Below, piece by piece: positions 1-5,933 of a stretch of DNA of 17,004 nucleotides. A program made the translations under genes and the position numbers. The notes beneath the pieces were generated by a model, which ran no database searches, was not told the DNA's origin, and saw nothing but the letters and a program-made list of their open reading frames with translations. Source of the stretch: an uncultured Bacteroidales bacterium (GTDB lineage: Bacteria > Bacteroidota > Bacteroidia > Bacteroidales > Muribaculaceae); the NCBI GenBank assembly GCA_900539915.1, contig UQDU01000044.1, positions 1-17,004 on the forward strand, given 5' to 3'. Within the stretch, counting starts at the first letter, position 1; each line of letters opens with the position of its first letter.

Positions 1-5
1 CCTTA

Positions 6-38
6 TCGTCGGCAGCGTCAGATGTGTATAAGAGACAG
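6..38 (+). other. Nextera read-1 sequencing adapter (artefact)
   Basis: This is an exact match to the 33-nt Illumina Nextera read-1 adapter. The transposase mosaic end AGATGTGTATAAGAGACAG lies at 20-38 and is preceded by TCGTCGGCAGCGTC at 6-19. It is library-preparation sequence left at a contig end. An open frame entering from it would begin with the tell-tale residues MYKRQ (GTG at 24), which are not real protein. Positions 1-5 are untrustworthy as well. Confidence 0.98.
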
Positions 39-115
39 CCTACCTATCCCTCAACACCCTCCTCGGCAGCCAAATCCAGCACCAAGCCCTCACCTACCTC
101 CGCCCCCACAAATAA
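39..115 (+). CDS. 3' end of an unidentified upstream gene (partial)
   Basis: One frame, with its first full codon at 41, reads YLSLNTLLGSQIQHQALTYL followed by four more residues and a TAA at 113-115. The codons (CTC, ACC, CGC, CCC, GGC) look coding, and the stop falls 8 nt before the ATG at 124 of the next gene, as in a tight operon. Only about 24 residues remain, so the family cannot be named. Given the acyltransferases that follow, a surface-polysaccharide gene is a reasonable guess. The 5' part is missing because the contig ends in adapter. Confidence 0.4.
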
Positions 116-123
116 CCTACAAC

Positions 124-1217
124 ATGTATCTTGCTGTAAAACAGGCAATTACCCTCCACATTGCAATTCCCATGATTGCAATGATGCTCGTGGAGTAGAC
201 CTTTGTAAATTTGTATTCGCCTTGTGTATAATGGCCATACACTCTGGCATAGGATTTGAGGAGGTATATATCAAAGGGACCTTTTCCAGCTATCTTTACC
301 CACTATTATTCCGTCTTGCTGTCCCTTATTTCTTCGTTGCTTCAGGATACTTTTTCGGACGCAAGGTCTATACCTCCGGAGTTTATAATGGATTCAACAA
401 ATGGGGCACTTATCTACGTCGTCTTGCCCTTAAGCTCCTAATTTTCGAGCCTATAGCTTTAGCAATATACCTTGCAGGATTATACCTTGGGCACCTCTCT
501 CCGGACATAATATTTCTCAAAGGGCTTCAAAGCGTCCTGTTTTATCCTATGGGAGCTTTATGGTATATACAAGCCCTGATTATCGCTTTTATCCTTCTCA
601 TACCCTTTATACGTAAAGGTAAAGAGATTCTTGCTCTAATCATTGGAATCTGTCTATATGTATTCGCACTTCTATCTAACTCGTATTTTTTCTTAGCCGA
701 TAATCTCGCTCTGCAAGGTATTATACAAGATTACAACCATATTTTCATATCTGCCCGTAATGGCTTTTTCGTCGGTTTCATTTTCGTCATACTCGGCCTA
801 TTATGCGCCAAATACCAAAAACAGTAACAAACAATCAGCTCCTGCACAATATTTGCCTTCACCGCCATACTATACGGTCTTACAGCATTAGAGACATGGG
901 CAACATCAGGGAAAGCGTTCATTGACGAACGCTCACTTTTCATATTCTATCTGCCTCTGATTCCGGCGATATTTCTTTCATCTCTACGATTAACTTTAGA
1001 CAAATTATCGTGTTCTATCACCCTCCGGCACCTCAGTACAAGCATATATCTTCTCCATGCGATAATCATAAGGGGTTTGCTACTCTTAATCCGACACACC
1101 ACCTCATGGGCACCGTCCCCATTTGAAATATACCTTATCACTGGAATCATCCTGGCCGCCATAATAATCCCAGTGTATCGCACGCGCATCCGTCCTTTGA
1201 TGTCGTGGATAACCTGA
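124..1217 (+). pseudogene. Acyltransferase-3 family membrane O-acyltransferase, disrupted
   Basis: The translation is a multi-span membrane protein of the acyltransferase-3 family (PF01757), which transfers acetyl or other acyl groups to cell-surface glycans. The family's first-helix signature RGVDLCKFVFALCIMAIHSG, with its His, and the helices after it are clear. Two lesions are visible. The best start, ATG 124, opens a frame that stops at TAG 196-198; the body is in the next frame and would join it if one base were added to the C-rich stretch near 160-168. An in-frame TAA at 825-827 then interrupts the body. Beyond it the same frame continues as typical membrane sequence (through SIYLLHAIIIRGLLLLI) to the stop at 1215-1217. 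The total of about 360 codons fits the family. Low-coverage error at a contig end could explain either lesion, but the family call is firm. Confidence 0.75.
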
Positions 1218-1309
1218 CCAGGATTTTTCAATGCATCTCATTTATTTTTACAATATCTACATTAAGATTTTCCACGCCTCCTTCAAAACATCAACCAATT
1301 GATAATCAT

Positions 1310-2446
1310 ATGATTACCCCCCCCCATTGCAAAAGTGACAATTGCTTAAACAACTCTAATACAGAATGTAAAGCAAAAGAGTCCAATAGGACGGAGAGAA
1401 TCATTTACCTTGATTTGCTGAAATTCTTCGCTATATTTCTGGTCGTATGGGGGCATGCTATACTTTTTAGTCGCCCATCAACTCTTGAATCCGAAGCCTG
1501 GCAACACAATGGCACCCTGCAATTCATCTACTCCTTCCACATGCCTCTATTTATGATGCTGACAGGATTTGTATATGCCATGACTCTCAAAAGTTCCTTT
1601 ATCAATTCCATAAAAAAGAAATTCAGGCAACTCATAATACCTTCATTGACCTGGGGTGCAATAATCGTATTAATAGAGCTCCCCTTTGCTACGACTATTC
1701 AGCATGGAAATATTCTGGTGACCTTATGGCACAAACTCTGGTTTCTGAAAAGTGCTTTTTTCTGCGGCGTCGTCGCCTTCCCGGTATTCAAGTACCACAA
1801 CAAGACCTCCTTTTTATGGATAATAATGCTAATCATAGCAGTACAGTTTGTTCCCGAAACAACACCTCTGCGCTATGTCTTCATTTTGCCATTTTTTTTG
1901 ATGGGTGGATTGATATATCGCTGCAACCATTTATTTTCTCGTCATCTCATCGGGATAATGGTCATATCCGGGATAATATTCTGGAGCATGATTTATACAT
2001 GTACATCAGAGGTATTTATAAAATTCAATCATTATTCATATAACTGGGAGAAAATCATTCAGTATCCGTCTCTGCTTTTATATCGAATATATAGCATTGC
2101 CATCGGCACAGCTGGATCTCTGTTTTTCATATCTCTATTCCAGCTGTTATTTAAAAATACCAACACAAATCCTATAGTCCTCAAATTCGCGACATGGGGC
2201 CAGCTGACATTAGGGATATACACGCTGCATTGTGTTGGCATACGGGAATATTGCAGACATCTATTTTTCACCGACCAAATAGAGACACCCCTCTATTCCT
2301 ATGTCTATACCCCGCTGTTCAGCATCCTAATCTTGACTCTCTGTATTTCTCTGTCAATTTTAGCCAAACGCAATCGATGGACAGCATGGTTGCTTATGGG
2401 TGCGCGATGCCCACGGAGCACTCCACCTTCACGACAATGCGACTAA
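1310..2446 (+). CDS. Acyltransferase-3 family membrane O-acyltransferase, candidate phase-variable gene
   Basis: This 378-residue polytopic inner-membrane protein belongs to the acyltransferase-3 family, whose members O-acylate O-antigen, capsule or other exported glycans. The signature helix is at residues 30-50 (RIIYLDLLKFFAIFLVVWGH, His49). The second conserved block, YSFHMPLFMMLTGF, is at about 74-87, and hydrophobic helices continue to the C-terminus. I chose ATG 1310 because family homology begins soon after it; an in-frame GTG at 1205 would add 35 unlikely residues. Codons 3-6 contain nine consecutive C, discussed under findings. The cytoplasmic N-terminus PPHCKSDNC resembles PPHCNSHDC of the pseudogene just upstream, so the two are probably paralogues. 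The gene is AT-rich compared with the rest of the window, suggesting transfer with a surface-glycan locus. The acceptor sugar cannot be predicted. Confidence 0.85.
   Translation: MITPPHCKSDNCLNNSNTECKAKESNRTERIIYLDLLKFFAIFLVVWGHAILFSRPSTLESEAWQHNGTLQFIYSFHMPLFMMLTGFVYAMTLKSSFINSIKKKFRQLIIPSLTWGAIIVLIELPFATTIQHGNILVTLWHKLWFLKSAFFCGVVAFPVFKYHNKTSFLWIIMLIIAVQFVPETTPLRYVFILPFFLMGGLIYRCNHLFSRHLIGIMVISGIIFWSMIYTCTSEVFIKFNHYSYNWEKIIQYPSLLLYRIYSIAIGTAGSLFFISLFQLLFKNTNTNPIVLKFATWGQLTLGIYTLHCVGIREYCRHLFFTDQIETPLYSYVYTPLFSILILTLCISLSILAKRNRWTAWLLMGARCPRSTPPSRQCD
1317..1325 (+). repeat. Nine-C homopolymer in codons 3-6 of the acyltransferase
   Basis: The gene begins ATG ATT ACC CCC CCC CAT TGC. Reading with eight C gives a TAA after 12 codons, and with ten C a TGA after 9 codons. 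Either length change would switch the gene off. Tracts like this are the usual substrate for slipped-strand phase variation. Whether this one varies is not visible from one sequence. Confidence 0.8.
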
Positions 2447-2489
2447 TTTACCCAAACTCCTACTACATAAATATAATTAGACAGTAAAC

Positions 2490-2849
2490 CTATAGGTGCG
2501 GGGCGAGCCATGAGGCGAGGATGCGGGCGTTGTTGTGGTCGGGGTCTCGGGAGCTGTAGAGGAGGACTATCTCTGGCTTTCCTTTGAGGTCGTTGATCAG
2601 ACGGGTGGCGGCCGGGTTGGCTGCGAGTTCGGATTGGTAACAACGCTCGAATTCGGGCCACCGTGTGGCCGGGTCGGCATGATACCATTCGCGCAACTCC
2701 GTTGAAGGAGCTATCTCTTTGGCCCACAGGTCGTAGTGGAATTTCTCTTTGGATTCCCCACGGGGCCACAAGCGGTCAACAAATACGCGGTAGCCGCCAG
2801 TCGTCCCTTCGGGATCGTCATATACTCGTTCAAGTCTTATATTTGCCAT
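2490..2849 (-). CDS. DUF488 family protein
   Basis: This 119-residue soluble protein belongs to the DUF488 (YeaO-like) family. The family hallmark RVFVDRLWPRG lies at about residues 22-32. It is followed by the conserved WAKEIAPSTELREWYH segment and the C-terminal strand-loop IVLLYSSRD, which resembles the nucleotide-binding-like end of the family. Length is normal. No biochemical function is firmly established for the family. The gene converges on the acyltransferase with about 43 nt between the two stops, and diverges from glf with 78 nt between the starts. I see no signal peptide or membrane segment, so it is probably cytosolic. Confidence 0.85.
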   Translation of the reverse strand: MANIRLERVYDDPEGTTGGYRVFVDRLWPRGESKEKFHYDLWAKEIAPSTELREWYHADPATRWPEFERCYQSELAANPAATRLINDLKGKPEIVLLYSSRDPDHNNARILASWLAPHL

Positions 2850-2871
2850 GATTTCGCTTCCATTTTGAGGT

Positions 2872-2903
2872 TATATCTAAGAAACAGCCGATGCGACTGC
2901 AAA
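2872..2903 (-). promoter_or_regulatory. Possible promoter for the DUF488 gene
   Basis: On the minus strand, TTTG (plus-strand 2900-2903) is followed after 20 nt by TAGATATA (plus 2872-2879), about 23 nt ahead of the DUF488 start. The spacing fits a Bacteroidota promoter, but the -7 box matches TAnnTTTG only in part, so this is weak. Confidence 0.3.
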
Positions 2904-2911
2904 GTTTTCGC

Positions 2912-2919
2912 TATATTTG
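2912..2919 (+). promoter_or_regulatory. Bacteroidota -7 box for glf, implying a leaderless transcript
   Basis: TATATTTG matches the TAnnTTTG -7 consensus and ends 8 nt before the glf ATG at 2928. With a start of transcription a few bases after the box, the mRNA would have essentially no 5' leader. I see no clear TTTG at the -33 position, which lowers confidence. Confidence 0.5.
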
Positions 2920-2927
2920 CCGATACT

Positions 2928-4076
2928 ATGACCACATCCACTCTACGTCCTCATTATGACTTTCTGATTGTTGGTTCCGGATTGTTCGGGGCCACGATGG
3001 CTCGCCGTGCCACTGATGCCGGCAAACGATGCTTAGTAATCGAAAAGCGTCACCACATCGGCGGCAATATTTATTGCGAAAACGTACACGGAATCAACGT
3101 ACACCGCTATGGCGCACACATATTCCATACATCCGACCGCGAAGTGTGGGATTTTGTCAACCGTTATGCGGAATTCAATCGCTATACCAACTGCCCGGTG
3201 GCTGTGGCTCCTGACGGCAAGATGTACAACCTCCCCTTCAATATGAACACGTTCTACCAGATGTGGGGCACTCGCACTCCTGCCGAAGCAGCGGCCAAAC
3301 TCGACGAGCAACGCCGCGAAGCCGTGGAGGCGATGCAAAAAGCAGGTGTCACCGAGCCGCGCAACCTTGAGGAACAGGCCTTGGTGCTGATTGGACGCGA
3401 CATCTACCGGCAGCTCATCAAAGGCTACACCGAGAAGCAGTGGGGCCGACCCTGCACGGAGCTGCCGGCTTTCATCATCCGCAGACTGCCCGTCAGACTG
3501 GTTTTTGACAACAACTATTTCAACGATACATATCAGGGTATCCCCGTAGGCGGCTATAACCCTCTGATAGAAGCATTGCTCGATGGCAGCGACGTGCTCA
3601 CAGACACTGATTTTTTTGCCGACAGAAGCCATTGGGAGGCGATGGCCGACAAAATCATCTTCACAGGCTGCATAGATGAGTATTTCGGATACTGCTACGG
3701 ACACCTCGACTACCGCACTGTGCGTTTTGAGACCGAAACCCTCCAGGAACCGAACCATCAGGGCAATGCCGTGATAAATTACACCTCCGCCGACATCCCC
3801 TTCACGCGCATCATCGAACACAAGCATTTTGAATCCTTCGGCAACGATGTCTACGCTAACCCCCTGACCGTAATCTCCCGAGAATACTCCGCCGAATGGC
3901 ATGATGGAGCCGAACCGTTTTACCCCATCAACGACGAGCGTAATTCATCCCTCTACGACCGATACAAGGCCCTCGCCGAAGCCACACCGGGAGTAATCTT
4001 CGGAGGACGTCTCGCCGAATACCGCTACTATGATATGGCTCCCACCATAGCCCGAGCCCTTGCCATACCTCTGTAA
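2928..4076 (+). CDS. glf: UDP-galactopyranose mutase
   Basis: This 382-residue flavoenzyme interconverts UDP-galactopyranose and UDP-galactofuranose, the donor for galactofuranose in surface glycans. The FAD-binding Rossmann motif GSGLFG is at residues 16-21, followed by the family's HHIGGN (42-47) and YGAHIFHT (61-68). The flavin/substrate region RRLPVRLVFDNNYFNDTYQG and the later EYFGYCYGHLDYRTVRFE are characteristic, and the C-terminal GRLAEYRYYDM closes the FAD site. Length is normal. ATG 2928 is preferred because homology begins at once (HYDFLIVGSG); an upstream extension would overlap the divergent DUF488 gene. It appears to be a single-gene unit with its own -7 box and a downstream inverted repeat. 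No galactofuranosyltransferase is adjacent, so the product probably feeds pathways encoded elsewhere. Confidence 0.95.
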   Translation: MTTSTLRPHYDFLIVGSGLFGATMARRATDAGKRCLVIEKRHHIGGNIYCENVHGINVHRYGAHIFHTSDREVWDFVNRYAEFNRYTNCPVAVAPDGKMYNLPFNMNTFYQMWGTRTPAEAAAKLDEQRREAVEAMQKAGVTEPRNLEEQALVLIGRDIYRQLIKGYTEKQWGRPCTELPAFIIRRLPVRLVFDNNYFNDTYQGIPVGGYNPLIEALLDGSDVLTDTDFFADRSHWEAMADKIIFTGCIDEYFGYCYGHLDYRTVRFETETLQEPNHQGNAVINYTSADIPFTRIIEHKHFESFGNDVYANPLTVISREYSAEWHDGAEPFYPINDERNSSLYDRYKALAEATPGVIFGGRLAEYRYYDMAPTIARALAIPL

Positions 4077-4087
4077 TCCTATAGCTG

Positions 4088-4133
4088 TAATCCCATGGCA
4101 CCTTTGCTGATACGCACCCACGCCATGGGATTA
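4088..4133 (+). terminator. Inverted repeat after glf, probable terminator
   Basis: A perfect 12-bp inverted repeat, TAATCCCATGGC (4088-4099) and GCCATGGGATTA (4122-4133), surrounds a 22-nt loop and starts 11 nt after the glf stop. The following TTCTATAAATT is only weakly U-rich, so termination may be inefficient or the stem may mainly protect the 3' end. Confidence 0.6.
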
Positions 4134-4253
4134 TTCTATAAATTCAAGGACAAATTGTTAATTTTCACACCAAATAAAATACAATATTTTACACATTTTA
4201 AGACCACAATTAACGGGTAAGGTTTCAACATTTTATTTAACCGAAATTAACCA

Positions 4254-4320
4254 CACATCGTAAGTCATTAAAAATCAAGGTCTACAAGTCTACAGTTGCA
4301 CAAACTCTACTTACGATGTG
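4254..4320. repeat. 12-bp inverted repeat upstream of the M23 peptidase promoter
   Basis: CACATCGTAAGT (4254-4265) is the exact reverse complement of ACTTACGATGTG (4309-4320), with 43 nt between them. The right arm ends 20 nt before the -33 box at 4341. It lies ahead of the predicted transcription start, so it should act as DNA, for example as a pair of operator half-sites. The rest of the gap (about 4134-4253) is AT-rich and shows no gene. Confidence 0.55.
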
Positions 4321-4340
4321 CAACTCTATAAAGTACATAA

Positions 4341-4372
4341 TTTGCGCAAAAACCTATGCTTCACTACCTTTG
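4341..4372 (+). promoter_or_regulatory. Bacteroidota promoter of the M23 peptidase gene
   Basis: TTTG at 4341-4344 and TACCTTTG at 4365-4372 are separated by 20 nt, an essentially perfect match to the Bacteroidota primary-sigma consensus (TTTG, 19-21 nt, TAnnTTTG). Transcription should begin near 4378, giving a leader of about 80 nt before the ATG at 4457. Confidence 0.8.
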
Positions 4373-4456
4373 TAGCGTTGAACACATGAAGTGTGAAAAT
4401 ATCTAAACACATTCTCCTCAATTCTCTAACATCTCCTCTTGCGTAACCTCTTACCC

Positions 4457-5302
4457 ATGCAAAAAATCAGCATCCGAAAATTTCTCCTGATAGCAGCTGC
4501 GGCCTTTGCCTATGTAGGACTCGCAGCACAAACCTACCACGTACCAGCAAACCACGAATCCCAGCACCGCAACCTTCTTGCAAGCCAGACTCCGCTGATG
4601 GAGCACATGAAGCTTGAAAACACACAGAAATTTATCCAGGACATCGAAGCCCGCGAAGCTCTTGACGACAACGACATCTTCAGTGCATTCTGGGACAACC
4701 AATCAGTCAACCCCTACGGCAGCAAAGCCCTGATTCCCGACCACAAAGACATTAACGTAAGCTCATACGTCGCCCCGGTAAGCAGCAACAACATCACAAG
4801 CGAATTTGGCTACCGTCCGCGCTTCGGACGCATGCACAAGGGCATCGACATCAAACTAAACATCGGAGACTCCATCAAATCCGCATTTGACGGAGTAGTA
4901 CGTATCGCCCGTTACAATCCCGGCGGCTACGGCTACTATGTAGTGGTACGCCACTACAACGGCCTCGAGACAGTCTACGGCCACATGTCAAAATACCTCG
5001 TGCACCCCGGTCAGCGTGTCAAAGCTGGCCAGCTCATAGGCAAGGGCGGCAACACAGGCCGAAGCACAGGCCCCCACCTCCATCTCGAGACCCGTTACAT
5101 GGGCATCGCCATCAATCCTCGCGCCATCATTGACTTCGAGAACTATACCACACACCGCGATGTGTTCGCTTTTGACCGCAAGACATGCGAGAAAGCCGTC
5201 AACTACGCTCCGCGCTACAGCAAGCACAAAGCCAAGTATGCCTCTAAATCCAAATCAGGCAAAAAGAAAAAAGCCACACGTCGCAAGGCTCGCCGTCGTT
5301 AA
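4457..5302 (+). CDS. Secreted M23 family peptidoglycan endopeptidase with basic C-terminal tail
   Basis: This 281-residue exported protein is a LytM/M23-type zinc endopeptidase that cuts peptide cross-links of peptidoglycan in the periplasm. Residues 1-24 form a signal peptide (MQKISIRKFLLIAAAAFAYV, then GLAA, cleavage before Gln25). The M23 domain spans about 105-225. Zinc and catalytic residues are all present: His127 and Asp131 in MHKGID, His176 in YGHMS, and His207/His209 in PHLHLE. I chose ATG 4457 because it gives a clean signal peptide; the in-frame TTG at 4439 would add six residues before it. The last 27 residues are almost entirely Lys, Arg, Ser and Ala, an unusually cationic tail that could bind the wall or another polyanion. 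The gene has its own promoter and terminator. It sits directly upstream of a glycan operon but is not part of it. Confidence 0.92.
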   Translation: MQKISIRKFLLIAAAAFAYVGLAAQTYHVPANHESQHRNLLASQTPLMEHMKLENTQKFIQDIEAREALDDNDIFSAFWDNQSVNPYGSKALIPDHKDINVSSYVAPVSSNNITSEFGYRPRFGRMHKGIDIKLNIGDSIKSAFDGVVRIARYNPGGYGYYVVVRHYNGLETVYGHMSKYLVHPGQRVKAGQLIGKGGNTGRSTGPHLHLETRYMGIAINPRAIIDFENYTTHRDVFAFDRKTCEKAVNYAPRYSKHKAKYASKSKSGKKKKATRRKARRR

Positions 5303-5324
5303 GCATTTAAAATTTAAGACATCA

Positions 5325-5361
5325 AGAGTGCCGCATAATTTGTGTGGCACTCTGTTTTTTT
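5325..5361 (+). terminator. Rho-independent terminator after the M23 gene
   Basis: The stem AGAGTGCC (5325-5332) / GGCACTCT (5346-5353) encloses a 13-nt loop and is followed one base later by seven T (5355-5361). It begins 22 nt after the M23 stop codon. The -33 box of the next promoter lies inside its loop. Confidence 0.9.
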
Positions 5362-5371
5362 CGTATCTTTG
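5339..5371 (+). promoter_or_regulatory. Promoter of the DUF4199-GT2-DUF4254-GT9 operon
   Basis: TTTG at 5339-5342 and TATCTTTG at 5364-5371 are 21 nt apart, a good Bacteroidota promoter. The -33 element is inside the loop of the preceding terminator and the -7 box begins just after its T-run, so the two signals are physically interleaved. Transcription should start within a few bases of the GTG at 5377. Confidence 0.75.
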
Positions 5372-5376
5372 TCATT

Positions 5377-5922
5377 GTGGAAACCAATCAACGACTGACC
5401 AACCCCTACAAGCAGGGAGCCGACAACGGATTTGTGCTCGGAGCATATCTGAGCGCCCTGTTTTTCACGACTGCTTTCGCGCTCGAAGTGCCTTTGCTGG
5501 GCATCCTTTCGACGTGTATGATTGTCGCCATACCCGTCATCATATTCATGATGCTCCGACGCACATGGATACGTGACCGCGGCATGTCACTCTTCTCGAG
5601 CCTGTGGATGCAGGGCATCATGGCATTTGCATGCGGCGGCATCATCTCCGGCCTCGTGGCTTACGTGTACATCCGCTGGATAGAGCCCGAGTGGCTGACA
5701 TCCCAGGTCAAAAACATGATAAGCCTCTACCAGTCAGTGGAAAACGGGCAGCAGGTAGCCGACATCCTGCAGACCATACTTAAGCAGGGACTTTTGCCTA
5801 CACCCATACAGATGGTCATACAGATGCTGTGGTTTGAGATATTTGCCGGCTCTGTGGTATCACTACTCGCCACCCTCATAGTCCGCGCCATCAAACCAAG
5901 GCAGACACCCGACAACCGATAG
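5377..5922 (+). CDS. DUF4199 family membrane protein
   Basis: This 181-residue integral membrane protein has four hydrophobic segments at about residues 18-38, 40-60, 75-98 and 143-170. The arrangement and the first-segment pattern (NGFVLGAYLSALFF) fit the Bacteroidota-specific DUF4199 family, whose function is unknown. The start is taken as GTG 5377 (VETNQRLTNPYKQG): the only upstream frame overlaps the terminator and promoter, and no in-frame ATG precedes the first membrane segment. With the promoter above, the message would be leaderless or nearly so. The stop lies 11 nt before the GT2 start. I recall DUF4199 genes commonly lying next to a GT2 gene of this kind in Bacteroidota, so it may help membrane placement or partner the glycosyltransferase. 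That role is inference. Confidence 0.85.
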   Translation: METNQRLTNPYKQGADNGFVLGAYLSALFFTTAFALEVPLLGILSTCMIVAIPVIIFMMLRRTWIRDRGMSLFSSLWMQGIMAFACGGIISGLVAYVYIRWIEPEWLTSQVKNMISLYQSVENGQQVADILQTILKQGLLPTPIQMVIQMLWFEIFAGSVVSLLATLIVRAIKPRQTPDNR

Positions 5923-5933
5923 ACACAACCGCC

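Noticed and set aside
24..123. A 267-residue reading frame beginning at GTG 24.
   Set aside because: Its first residues are translated adapter, and positions 39-115 make better sense in another frame as the end of an upstream gene. The homologous part begins near 195.
2838..2845. TATATTTG as a second plus-strand promoter.
   Set aside because: It is explained by the Ala-Asn-Ile codons at the start of the DUF488 gene, and no -33 element lies upstream.
2736..2927. A longer N-terminus for UDP-galactopyranose mutase.
   Set aside because: It would run antisense through the DUF488 gene, and family homology begins immediately after ATG 2928.
3033..3902. A 289-residue minus-strand frame inside glf.
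   Set aside because: It is antisense to a gene with clear family motifs. Its composition is what a high-GC coding strand produces on its complement, and no domain is recognised.
4439..4456. TTG start for the M23 peptidase.
   Set aside because: ATG 4457 gives a cleaner signal peptide.
4077..4456. tRNA or other structural RNA gene in the gap before the M23 peptidase.
   Set aside because: No cloverleaf, T-loop GTTCGANTC-like sequence or CCA end was seen here or in the other gaps; the content is AT-rich DNA, an inverted repeat and a promoter.
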